A stretch of DNA of 64,000 nucleotides, taken from Arcuatula senhousia. Its lineage: Eukaryota > Mollusca > Bivalvia > Mytilida > Mytilidae. Below the pieces are notes generated by a model. That model did no database searches. It worked only from the letters and a program-made list of their open reading frames with translations, and was not told the DNA's origin. Of the stretch, positions 18,801 through 33,100 are shown piece by piece (the stretch's first letter is position 1; each line of letters begins with the position of its first letter). Made by a program: the position numbers and the translations under genes. The stretch covers positions 1 through 64,000 of the forward strand of contig CAXARO010000157.1 of the NCBI GenBank assembly GCA_963971305.1, written 5' to 3'.

Positions 18801-21800
18801 CATCATAATGCTTTAAACGATGCAAGACACAGTTTCGTATAAAATACTAGTGAGTTTTACCAAATACATTAACCACAGGTAAGGGAATCCCTGTCTATTC
18901 ATATACCTGAAGTGAAAATCATGTAATATTTTTAACTTTTATGATTGTTTAGATATATTTTTGTATTAAAAATGCCACAACAGGTTTATTTTCTTTTTTA
19001 AAATTTTTTTTATAAGCACTTCAGTGTGAAGGGAGACAACTATAAATCCCGCCATATTTGCAGATGTCAAAATGACACTTTTCAGGTAAACAAAAATATT
19101 TTTCTTTAGAGCTGGAAAGCGTACCCTTTTTGTTCCCAATTTTTGCTCTTATTGACATGCTCTTTCAAGCGATTTATCATTTTGACTTGAAATTTTCCCA
19201 CAAGGCAGTGGAATTTAGCCTCAGAAATGGGATGACACCCATAAATTTAACACAAAACACCCCTTTTTTTGTTCATTTTGGACAGTTTTGATGAAATATT
19301 CAAATATGAATAAGTTTACTAGGCAGGTTCCATTAAAAAGTGGTGAATTTCAGCTTTTTATTGATATATAGATGTCCATATTACAGGAAAATATCTTATT
19401 TCCATTCAAGCATGAAGGTGATGTTGCTTTCATCTGATGACGTCACTTTGCAAAACTATACCTTGCACCCTTTAAAGGCATATATACTTACTTTATGAAT
19501 CATTTTTAGGGTCTACTTGGTTTATTTTGGTCTTGGATACAATTGTCAATTTGTTTACAAACACAAGACCAATGTATTGGTACAATTTTGGCTCAGTAAC
19601 ATTCATAATTCTCATGAAAACTCCATAGTAACCAGTAAAACACTCAAAGTCATTGTGCAATATGTGACGTCATTTCATACTTTTGCGACGTTTCATGTCT
19701 TTCGCATTCACAGATGGAACAATATGTGACTTAGAAACCATTTATAGTACATAAAATTAAAAATTATCATTAACCATCTACCACATGTATACAGTAGATG
19801 CTTTTTTTTACATTTAGCTAGTAAAGTATGTTAAATGGGTATTGCACAAACCATCTGTAATACCCAAATTCTTAAATAAACTTAAAATGACCCTATTTTA
19901 TGGCAAAACTAGGTGAAAAACAATTCCCTTTGAATGTTTTTTTTAGATTAACTATGTTTAATTGCCATCACAATATTACTTTTATTAAGATAATTATGTT
20001 AAATTGTTTAAAAAGCATAGTATTGATATAAGCTTCACATTTCAGCTTAAAACAGTTCATGAATGCAAAAAATCCAAAAATCTTCATCGCAAGGTCTTGT
20101 ATGAGAATCTGTATGTTTTCGCTATTTTTTATCGCAACGACAAAAATAAGGTACCATTGTGTTCGCAATAAGATACCGAAACAGAAAAATTTGCTTTCAT
20201 CAGAGAATTCATGCATCATAATGCTTTAAACGATGCAAGACACAGTTTCGTATAAAATACTAGTGAGTTTTACCAAATACATTAACCACAGGTAAGGGAA
20301 TCCCTGTCTATTCATATACCTGAAGTGAAAATCATGTAATATTTTTAACTTTTATGATTGTTTAGATATATTTTTGTATTAAAAATGCCACAACAGGTTT
20401 ATTTTCTTTTTTAAAATTTTTTTTATAAGCACTTCAGTGTGAAGGGAGACAACTATAAATCCCGCCATATTTGCAGATGTCAAAATGACACTTTTCAGGT
20501 AAACAAAAATATTTTTCTTTAGAGCTGGAAAGCGTACCCTTTTTGTTCCCAATTTTTGCTCTTATTGACATGCTCTTTCAAGCGATTTATCATTTTGACT
20601 TGAAATTTTCCCACAAGGCAGTGGAATTTAGCCTCAGAAATGGGATGACACCCATAAATTTAACACAAAACACCCCTTTTTTTGTTCATTTTGGACAGTT
20701 TTGATGAAATATTCAAATATGAATAAGTTTACTAGGCAGGTTCCATTAAAAAGTGGTGAATTTCAGCTTTTTATTGATATATAGATGTCCATATTACAGG
20801 AAAATATCTTATTTCCATTCAAGCATGAAGGTGATGTTGCTTTCATCTGATGACGTCACTTTGCAAAACTATACCTTGCACCCTTTAAAGGCATATATAC
20901 TTACTTTATGAATCATTTTTAGGGTCTACTTGGTTTATTTTGGTCTTGGATACAATTGTCAATTTGTTTACAAACACAAGACCAATGTATTGGTACAATT
21001 TTGGCTCAGTAACATTCATAATTCTCATGAAAACTCCATAGTAACCAGTAAAACACTCAAAGTCATTGTGCAATATGTGACGTCATTTCATACTTTTGCG
21101 ACGTTTCATGTCTTTCGCATTCACAGATGGAACAATATGTGACTTAGAAACCATTTATAGTACATAAAATTAAAAATTATCATTAACCATCTACCACATG
21201 TATACAGTAGATGCTTTTTTTTACATTTAGCTAGTAAAGTATGTTAAATGGGTATTGCACAAACCATCTGTAATACCCAAATTCTTAAATAAACTTAAAA
21301 TGACCCTATTTTATGGCAAAACTAGGTGAAAAACAATTCCCTTTGAATGTTTTTTTTAGATTAACTATGTTTAATTGCCATCACAATATTACTTTTATTA
21401 AGATAATTATGTTAAATTGTTTAAAAAGCATAGTATTGATATAAGCTTCACATTTCAGCTTAAAACAGTTCATGAATGCAAAAAATCCAAAAATCTTCAT
21501 CGCAAGGTCTTGTATGAGAATCTGTATGTTTTCGCTATTTTTTATCGCAACGACAAAAATAAGGTACCATTGTGTTCGCAATAAGATACCGAAACAGAAA
21601 AATTTGCTTTCATCAGAGAATTCATGCATCATAATGCTTTAAACGATGCAAGACACAGTTTCGTATAAAATACTAGTGAGTTTTACCAAATACATTAACC
21701 ACAGGTAAGGGAATCCCTGTCTATTCATATACCTGAAGTGAAAATCATGTAATATTTTTAACTTTTATGATTGTTTAGATATATTTTTGTATTAAAAATG

Positions 21801-24800
21801 CCACAACAGGTTTATTTTCTTTTTTAAAATTTTTTTTATAAGCACTTCAGTGTGAAGGGAGACAACTATAAATCCCGCCATATTTGCAGATGTCAAAATG
21901 ACACTTTTCAGGTAAACAAAAATATTTTTCTTTAGAGCTGGAAAGCGTACCCTTTTTGTTCCCAATTTTTGCTCTTATTGACATGCTCTTTCAAGCGATT
22001 TATCATTTTGACTTGAAATTTTCCCACAAGGCAGTGGAATTTAGCCTCAGAAATGGGATGACACCCATAAATTTAACACAAAACACCCCTTTTTTTGTTC
22101 ATTTTGGACAGTTTTGATGAAATATTCAAATATGAATAAGTTTACTAGGCAGGTTCCATTAAAAAGTGGTGAATTTCAGCTTTTTATTGATATATAGATG
22201 TCCATATTACAGGAAAATATCTTATTTCCATTCAAGCATGAAGGTGATGTTGCTTTCATCTGATGACGTCACTTTGCAAAACTATACCTTGCACCCTTTA
22301 AAGGCATATATACTTACTTTATGAATCATTTTTAGGGTCTACTTGGTTTATTTTGGTCTTGGATACAATTGTCAATTTGTTTACAAACACAAGACCAATG
22401 TATTGGTACAATTTTGGCTCAGTAACATTCATAATTCTCATGAAAACTCCATAGTAACCAGTAAAACACTCAAAGTCATTGTGCAATATGTGACGTCATT
22501 TCATACTTTTGCGACGTTTCATGTCTTTCGCATTCACAGATGGAACAATATGTGACTTAGAAACCATTTATAGTACATAAAATTAAAAATTATCATTAAC
22601 CATCTACCACATGTATACAGTAGATGCTTTTTTTTACATTTAGCTAGTAAAGTATGTTAAATGGGTATTGCACAAACCATCTGTAATACCCAAATTCTTA
22701 AATAAACTTAAAATGACCCTATTTTATGGCAAAACTAGGTGAAAAACAATTCCCTTTGAATGTTTTTTTTAGATTAACTATGTTTAATTGCCATCACAAT
22801 ATTACTTTTATTAAGATAATTATGTTAAATTGTTTAAAAAGCATAGTATTGATATAAGCTTCACATTTCAGCTTAAAACAGTTCATGAATGCAAAAAATC
22901 CAAAAATCTTCATCGCAAGGTCTTGTATGAGAATCTGTATGTTTTCGCTATTTTTTATCGCAACGACAAAAATAAGGTACCATTGTGTTCGCAATAAGAT
23001 ACCGAAACAGAAAAATTTGCTTTCATCAGAGAATTCATGCATCATAATGCTTTAAACGATGCAAGACACAGTTTCGTATAAAATACTAGTGAGTTTTACC
23101 AAATACATTAACCACAGGTAAGGGAATCCCTGTCTATTCATATACCTGAAGTGAAAATCATGTAATATTTTTAACTTTTATGATTGTTTAGATATATTTT
23201 TGTATTAAAAATGCCACAACAGGTTTATTTTCTTTTTTAAAATTTTTTTTATAAGCACTTCAGTGTGAAGGGAGACAACTATAAATCCCGCCATATTTGC
23301 AGATGTCAAAATGACACTTTTCAGGTAAACAAAAATATTTTTCTTTAGAGCTGGAAAGCGTACCCTTTTTGTTCCCAATTTTTGCTCTTATTGACATGCT
23401 CTTTCAAGCGATTTATCATTTTGACTTGAAATTTTCCCACAAGGCAGTGGAATTTAGCCTCAGAAATGGGATGACACCCATAAATTTAACACAAAACACC
23501 CCTTTTTTTGTTCATTTTGGACAGTTTTGATGAAATATTCAAATATGAATAAGTTTACTAGGCAGGTTCCATTAAAAAGTGGTGAATTTCAGCTTTTTAT
23601 TGATATATAGATGTCCATATTACAGGAAAATATCTTATTTCCATTCAAGCATGAAGGTGATGTTGCTTTCATCTGATGACGTCACTTTGCAAAACTATAC
23701 CTTGCACCCTTTAAAGGCATATATACTTACTTTATGAATCATTTTTAGGGTCTACTTGGTTTATTTTGGTCTTGGATACAATTGTCAATTTGTTTACAAA
23801 CACAAGACCAATGTATTGGTACAATTTTGGCTCAGTAACATTCATAATTCTCATGAAAACTCCATAGTAACCAGTAAAACACTCAAAGTCATTGTGCAAT
23901 ATGTGACGTCATTTCATACTTTTGCGACGTTTCATGTCTTTCGCATTCACAGATGGAACAATATGTGACTTAGAAACCATTTATAGTACATAAAATTAAA
24001 AATTATCATTAACCATCTACCACATGTATACAGTAGATGCTTTTTTTTACATTTAGCTAGTAAAGTATGTTAAATGGGTATTGCACAAACCATCTGTAAT
24101 ACCCAAATTCTTAAATAAACTTAAAATGACCCTATTTTATGGCAAAACTAGGTGAAAAACAATTCCCTTTGAATGTTTTTTTTAGATTAACTATGTTTAA
24201 TTGCCATCACAATATTACTTTTATTAAGATAATTATGTTAAATTGTTTAAAAAGCATAGTATTGATATAAGCTTCACATTTCAGCTTAAAACAGTTCATG
24301 AATGCAAAAAATCCAAAAATCTTCATCGCAAGGTCTTGTATGAGAATCTGTATGTTTTCGCTATTTTTTATCGCAACGACAAAAATAAGGTACCATTGTG
24401 TTCGCAATAAGATACCGAAACAGAAAAATTTGCTTTCATCAGAGAATTCATGCATCATAATGCTTTAAACGATGCAAGACACAGTTTCGTATAAAATACT
24501 AGTGAGTTTTACCAAATACATTAACCACAGGTAAGGGAATCCCTGTCTATTCATATACCTGAAGTGAAAATCATGTAATATTTTTAACTTTTATGATTGT
24601 TTAGATATATTTTTGTATTAAAAATGCCACAACAGGTTTATTTTCTTTTTTAAAATTTTTTTTATAAGCACTTCAGTGTGAAGGGAGACAACTATAAATC
24701 CCGCCATATTTGCAGATGTCAAAATGACACTTTTCAGGTAAACAAAAATATTTTTCTTTAGAGCTGGAAAGCGTACCCTTTTTGTTCCCAATTTTTGCTC

Positions 24801-27800
24801 TTATTGACATGCTCTTTCAAGCGATTTATCATTTTGACTTGAAATTTTCCCACAAGGCAGTGGAATTTAGCCTCAGAAATGGGATGACACCCATAAATTT
24901 AACACAAAACACCCCTTTTTTTGTTCATTTTGGACAGTTTTGATGAAATATTCAAATATGAATAAGTTTACTAGGCAGGTTCCATTAAAAAGTGGTGAAT
25001 TTCAGCTTTTTATTGATATATAGATGTCCATATTACAGGAAAATATCTTATTTCCATTCAAGCATGAAGGTGATGTTGCTTTCATCTGATGACGTCACTT
25101 TGCAAAACTATACCTTGCACCCTTTAAAGGCATATATACTTACTTTATGAATCATTTTTAGGGTCTACTTGGTTTATTTTGGTCTTGGATACAATTGTCA
25201 ATTTGTTTACAAACACAAGACCAATGTATTGGTACAATTTTGGCTCAGTAACATTCATAATTCTCATGAAAACTCCATAGTAACCAGTAAAACACTCAAA
25301 GTCATTGTGCAATATGTGACGTCATTTCATACTTTTGCGACGTTTCATGTCTTTCGCATTCACAGATGGAACAATATGTGACTTAGAAACCATTTATAGT
25401 ACATAAAATTAAAAATTATCATTAACCATCTACCACATGTATACAGTAGATGCTTTTTTTTACATTTAGCTAGTAAAGTATGTTAAATGGGTATTGCACA
25501 AACCATCTGTAATACCCAAATTCTTAAATAAACTTAAAATGACCCTATTTTATGGCAAAACTAGGTGAAAAACAATTCCCTTTGAATGTTTTTTTTAGAT
25601 TAACTATGTTTAATTGCCATCACAATATTACTTTTATTAAGATAATTATGTTAAATTGTTTAAAAAGCATAGTATTGATATAAGCTTCACATTTCAGCTT
25701 AAAACAGTTCATGAATGCAAAAAATCCAAAAATCTTCATCGCAAGGTCTTGTATGAGAATCTGTATGTTTTCGCTATTTTTTATCGCAACGACAAAAATA
25801 AGGTACCATTGTGTTCGCAATAAGATACCGAAACAGAAAAATTTGCTTTCATCAGAGAATTCATGCATCATAATGCTTTAAACGATGCAAGACACAGTTT
25901 CGTATAAAATACTAGTGAGTTTTACCAAATACATTAACCACAGGTAAGGGAATCCCTGTCTATTCATATACCTGAAGTGAAAATCATGTAATATTTTTAA
26001 CTTTTATGATTGTTTAGATATATTTTTGTATTAAAAATGCCACAACAGGTTTATTTTCTTTTTTAAAATTTTTTTTATAAGCACTTCAGTGTGAAGGGAG
26101 ACAACTATAAATCCCGCCATATTTGCAGATGTCAAAATGACACTTTTCAGGTAAACAAAAATATTTTTCTTTAGAGCTGGAAAGCGTACCCTTTTTGTTC
26201 CCAATTTTTGCTCTTATTGACATGCTCTTTCAAGCGATTTATCATTTTGACTTGAAATTTTCCCACAAGGCAGTGGAATTTAGCCTCAGAAATGGGATGA
26301 CACCCATAAATTTAACACAAAACACCCCTTTTTTTGTTCATTTTGGACAGTTTTGATGAAATATTCAAATATGAATAAGTTTACTAGGCAGGTTCCATTA
26401 AAAAGTGGTGAATTTCAGCTTTTTATTGATATATAGATGTCCATATTACAGGAAAATATCTTATTTCCATTCAAGCATGAAGGTGATGTTGCTTTCATCT
26501 GATGACGTCACTTTGCAAAACTATACCTTGCACCCTTTAAAGGCATATATACTTACTTTATGAATCATTTTTAGGGTCTACTTGGTTTATTTTGGTCTTG
26601 GATACAATTGTCAATTTGTTTACAAACACAAGACCAATGTATTGGTACAATTTTGGCTCAGTAACATTCATAATTCTCATGAAAACTCCATAGTAACCAG
26701 TAAAACACTCAAAGTCATTGTGCAATATGTGACGTCATTTCATACTTTTGCGACGTTTCATGTCTTTCGCATTCACAGATGGAACAATATGTGACTTAGA
26801 AACCATTTATAGTACATAAAATTAAAAATTATCATTAACCATCTACCACATGTATACAGTAGATGCTTTTTTTTACATTTAGCTAGTAAAGTATGTTAAA
26901 TGGGTATTGCACAAACCATCTGTAATACCCAAATTCTTAAATAAACTTAAAATGACCCTATTTTATGGCAAAACTAGGTGAAAAACAATTCCCTTTGAAT
27001 GTTTTTTTTAGATTAACTATGTTTAATTGCCATCACAATATTACTTTTATTAAGATAATTATGTTAAATTGTTTAAAAAGCATAGTATTGATATAAGCTT
27101 CACATTTCAGCTTAAAACAGTTCATGAATGCAAAAAATCCAAAAATCTTCATCGCAAGGTCTTGTATGAGAATCTGTATGTTTTCGCTATTTTTTATCGC
27201 AACGACAAAAATAAGGTACCATTGTGTTCGCAATAAGATACCGAAACAGAAAAATTTGCTTTCATCAGAGAATTCATGCATCATAATGCTTTAAACGATG
27301 CAAGACACAGTTTCGTATAAAATACTAGTGAGTTTTACCAAATACATTAACCACAGGTAAGGGAATCCCTGTCTATTCATATACCTGAAGTGAAAATCAT
27401 GTAATATTTTTAACTTTTATGATTGTTTAGATATATTTTTGTATTAAAAATGCCACAACAGGTTTATTTTCTTTTTTAAAATTTTTTTTATAAGCACTTC
27501 AGTGTGAAGGGAGACAACTATAAATCCCGCCATATTTGCAGATGTCAAAATGACACTTTTCAGGTAAACAAAAATATTTTTCTTTAGAGCTGGAAAGCGT
27601 ACCCTTTTTGTTCCCAATTTTTGCTCTTATTGACATGCTCTTTCAAGCGATTTATCATTTTGACTTGAAATTTTCCCACAAGGCAGTGGAATTTAGCCTC
27701 AGAAATGGGATGACACCCATAAATTTAACACAAAACACCCCTTTTTTTGTTCATTTTGGACAGTTTTGATGAAATATTCAAATATGAATAAGTTTACTAG

Positions 27801-28707
27801 GCAGGTTCCATTAAAAAGTGGTGAATTTCAGCTTTTTATTGATATATAGATGTCCATATTACAGGAAAATATCTTATTTCCATTCAAGCATGAAGGTGAT
27901 GTTGCTTTCATCTGATGACGTCACTTTGCAAAACTATACCTTGCACCCTTTAAAGGCATATATACTTACTTTATGAATCATTTTTAGGGTCTACTTGGTT
28001 TATTTTGGTCTTGGATACAATTGTCAATTTGTTTACAAACACAAGACCAATGTATTGGTACAATTTTGGCTCAGTAACATTCATAATTCTCATGAAAACT
28101 CCATAGTAACCAGTAAAACACTCAAAGTCATTGTGCAATATGTGACGTCATTTCATACTTTTGCGACGTTTCATGTCTTTCGCATTCACAGATGGAACAA
28201 TATGTGACTTAGAAACCATTTATAGTACATAAAATTAAAAATTATCATTAACCATCTACCACATGTATACAGTAGATGCTTTTTTTTACATTTAGCTAGT
28301 AAAGTATGTTAAATGGGTATTGCACAAACCATCTGTAATACCCAAATTCTTAAATAAACTTAAAATGACCCTATTTTATGGCAAAACTAGGTGAAAAACA
28401 ATTCCCTTTGAATGTTTTTTTTAGATTAACTATGTTTAATTGCCATCACAATATTACTTTTATTAAGATAATTATGTTAAATTGTTTAAAAAGCATAGTA
28501 TTGATATAAGCTTCACATTTCAGCTTAAAACAGTTCATGAATGCAAAAAATCCAAAAATCTTCATCGCAAGGTCTTGTATGAGAATCTGTATGTTTTCGC
28601 TATTTTTTATCGCAACGACAAAAATAAGGTACCATTGTGTTCGCAATAAGATACCGAAACAGAAAAATTTGCTTTCATCAGAGAATTCATGCATCATAAT
28701 GCTTTAA

Positions 28708-30121
28708 ACGATGCAAGACACAGTTTCGTATAAAATACTAGTGAGTTTTACCAAATACATTAACCACAGGTAAGGGAATCCCTGTCTATTCATATACCTG
28801 AAGTGAAAATCATGTAATATTTTTAACTTTTATGATTGTTTAGATATATTTTTGTATTAAAAATGCCACAACAGGTTTATTTTCTTTTTTAAAATTTTTT
28901 TTTATAAGCACTTCAGTGTGAAGGGAGACAACTATAAATCCCGCCATATTTGCAGATGTCAAAATGACACTTTTCAGGTAAACAAAAATATTTTTCTTTA
29001 GAGCTGGAAAGCGTACCCTTTTTGTTCCCAATTTTTGCTCTTATTGACATGCTCTTTCAAGCGATTTATCATTTTGACTTGAAATTTTCCCACAAGGCAG
29101 TGGAATTTAGCCTCAGAAATGGGATGACACCCATAAATTTAACACAAAACACCCCTTTTTTTGTTCATTTTGGACAGTTTTGATGAAATATTCAAATATG
29201 AATAAGTTTACTAGGCAGGTTCCATTAAAAAGTGGTGAATTTCAGCTTTTTATTGATATATAGATGTCCATATTACAGGAAAATATCTTATTTCCATTCA
29301 AGCATGAAGGTGATGTTGCTTTCATCTGATGACGTCACTTTGCAAAACTATACCTTGCACCCTTTAAAGGCATATATACTTACTTTATGAATCATTTTTA
29401 GGGTCTACTTGGTTTATTTTGGTCTTGGATACAATTGTCAATTTGTTTACAAACACAAGACCAATGTATTGGTACAATTTTGGCTCAGTAACATTCATAA
29501 TTCTCATGAAAACTCCATAGTAACCAGTAAAACACTCAAAGTCATTGTGCAATATGTGACGTCATTTCATACTTTTGCGACGTTTCATGTCTTTCGCATT
29601 CACAGATGGAACAATATGTGACTTAGAAACCATTTATAGTACATAAAATTAAAAATTATCATTAACCATCTACCACATGTATACAGTAGATGCTTTTTTT
29701 TACATTTAGCTAGTAAAGTATGTTAAATGGGTATTGCACAAACCATCTGTAATACCCAAATTCTTAAATAAACTTAAAATGACCCTATTTTATGGCAAAA
29801 CTAGGTGAAAAACAATTCCCTTTGAATGTTTTTTTTAGATTAACTATGTTTAATTGCCATCACAATATTACTTTTATTAAGATAATTATGTTAAATTGTT
29901 TAAAAAGCATAGTATTGATATAAGCTTCACATTTCAGCTTAAAACAGTTCATGAATGCAAAAAATCCAAAAATCTTCATCGCAAGGTCTTGTATGAGAAT
30001 CTGTATGTTTTCGCTATTTTTTATCGCAACGACAAAAATAAGGTACCATTGTGTTCGCAATAAGATACCGAAACAGAAAAATTTGCTTTCATCAGAGAAT
30101 TCATGCATCATAATGCTTTAA
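28708..30121 (+). repeat. Satellite unit 13, 1414 bp (T9 variant)
   Basis: The T run after TTTTTTAAAA has nine T (28895-28903) where other units have eight. This shifts local open frames. It is a real variant or a homopolymer error, shared with unit 23. Confidence 0.8.
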
Positions 30122-33100
30122 ACGATGCAAGACACAGTTTCGTATAAAATACTAGTGAGTTTTACCAAATACATTAACCACAGGTAAGGGAATCCCTGTC
30201 TATTCATATACCTGAAGTGAAAATCATGTAATATTTTTAACTTTTATGATTGTTTAGATATATTTTTGTATTAAAAATGCCACAACAGGTTTATTTTCTT
30301 TTTTAAAATTTTTTTTATAAGCACTTCAGTGTGAAGGGAGACAACTATAAATCCCGCCATATTTGCAGATGTCAAAATGACACTTTTCAGGTAAACAAAA
30401 ATATTTTTCTTTAGAGCTGGAAAGCGTACCCTTTTTGTTCCCAATTTTTGCTCTTATTGACATGCTCTTTCAAGCGATTTATCATTTTGACTTGAAATTT
30501 TCCCACAAGGCAGTGGAATTTAGCCTCAGAAATGGGATGACACCCATAAATTTAACACAAAACACCCCTTTTTTTGTTCATTTTGGACAGTTTTGATGAA
30601 ATATTCAAATATGAATAAGTTTACTAGGCAGGTTCCATTAAAAAGTGGTGAATTTCAGCTTTTTATTGATATATAGATGTCCATATTACAGGAAAATATC
30701 TTATTTCCATTCAAGCATGAAGGTGATGTTGCTTTCATCTGATGACGTCACTTTGCAAAACTATACCTTGCACCCTTTAAAGGCATATATACTTACTTTA
30801 TGAATCATTTTTAGGGTCTACTTGGTTTATTTTGGTCTTGGATACAATTGTCAATTTGTTTACAAACACAAGACCAATGTATTGGTACAATTTTGGCTCA
30901 GTAACATTCATAATTCTCATGAAAACTCCATAGTAACCAGTAAAACACTCAAAGTCATTGTGCAATATGTGACGTCATTTCATACTTTTGCGACGTTTCA
31001 TGTCTTTCGCATTCACAGATGGAACAATATGTGACTTAGAAACCATTTATAGTACATAAAATTAAAAATTATCATTAACCATCTACCACATGTATACAGT
31101 AGATGCTTTTTTTTACATTTAGCTAGTAAAGTATGTTAAATGGGTATTGCACAAACCATCTGTAATACCCAAATTCTTAAATAAACTTAAAATGACCCTA
31201 TTTTATGGCAAAACTAGGTGAAAAACAATTCCCTTTGAATGTTTTTTTTAGATTAACTATGTTTAATTGCCATCACAATATTACTTTTATTAAGATAATT
31301 ATGTTAAATTGTTTAAAAAGCATAGTATTGATATAAGCTTCACATTTCAGCTTAAAACAGTTCATGAATGCAAAAAATCCAAAAATCTTCATCGCAAGGT
31401 CTTGTATGAGAATCTGTATGTTTTCGCTATTTTTTATCGCAACGACAAAAATAAGGTACCATTGTGTTCGCAATAAGATACCGAAACAGAAAAATTTGCT
31501 TTCATCAGAGAATTCATGCATCATAATGCTTTAAACGATGCAAGACACAGTTTCGTATAAAATACTAGTGAGTTTTACCAAATACATTAACCACAGGTAA
31601 GGGAATCCCTGTCTATTCATATACCTGAAGTGAAAATCATGTAATATTTTTAACTTTTATGATTGTTTAGATATATTTTTGTATTAAAAATGCCACAACA
31701 GGTTTATTTTCTTTTTTAAAATTTTTTTTATAAGCACTTCAGTGTGAAGGGAGACAACTATAAATCCCGCCATATTTGCAGATGTCAAAATGACACTTTT
31801 CAGGTAAACAAAAATATTTTTCTTTAGAGCTGGAAAGCGTACCCTTTTTGTTCCCAATTTTTGCTCTTATTGACATGCTCTTTCAAGCGATTTATCATTT
31901 TGACTTGAAATTTTCCCACAAGGCAGTGGAATTTAGCCTCAGAAATGGGATGACACCCATAAATTTAACACAAAACACCCCTTTTTTTGTTCATTTTGGA
32001 CAGTTTTGATGAAATATTCAAATATGAATAAGTTTACTAGGCAGGTTCCATTAAAAAGTGGTGAATTTCAGCTTTTTATTGATATATAGATGTCCATATT
32101 ACAGGAAAATATCTTATTTCCATTCAAGCATGAAGGTGATGTTGCTTTCATCTGATGACGTCACTTTGCAAAACTATACCTTGCACCCTTTAAAGGCATA
32201 TATACTTACTTTATGAATCATTTTTAGGGTCTACTTGGTTTATTTTGGTCTTGGATACAATTGTCAATTTGTTTACAAACACAAGACCAATGTATTGGTA
32301 CAATTTTGGCTCAGTAACATTCATAATTCTCATGAAAACTCCATAGTAACCAGTAAAACACTCAAAGTCATTGTGCAATATGTGACGTCATTTCATACTT
32401 TTGCGACGTTTCATGTCTTTCGCATTCACAGATGGAACAATATGTGACTTAGAAACCATTTATAGTACATAAAATTAAAAATTATCATTAACCATCTACC
32501 ACATGTATACAGTAGATGCTTTTTTTTACATTTAGCTAGTAAAGTATGTTAAATGGGTATTGCACAAACCATCTGTAATACCCAAATTCTTAAATAAACT
32601 TAAAATGACCCTATTTTATGGCAAAACTAGGTGAAAAACAATTCCCTTTGAATGTTTTTTTTAGATTAACTATGTTTAATTGCCATCACAATATTACTTT
32701 TATTAAGATAATTATGTTAAATTGTTTAAAAAGCATAGTATTGATATAAGCTTCACATTTCAGCTTAAAACAGTTCATGAATGCAAAAAATCCAAAAATC
32801 TTCATCGCAAGGTCTTGTATGAGAATCTGTATGTTTTCGCTATTTTTTATCGCAACGACAAAAATAAGGTACCATTGTGTTCGCAATAAGATACCGAAAC
32901 AGAAAAATTTGCTTTCATCAGAGAATTCATGCATCATAATGCTTTAAACGATGCAAGACACAGTTTCGTATAAAATACTAGTGAGTTTTACCAAATACAT
33001 TAACCACAGGTAAGGGAATCCCTGTCTATTCATATACCTGAAGTGAAAATCATGTAATATTTTTAACTTTTATGATTGTTTAGATATATTTTTGTATTAA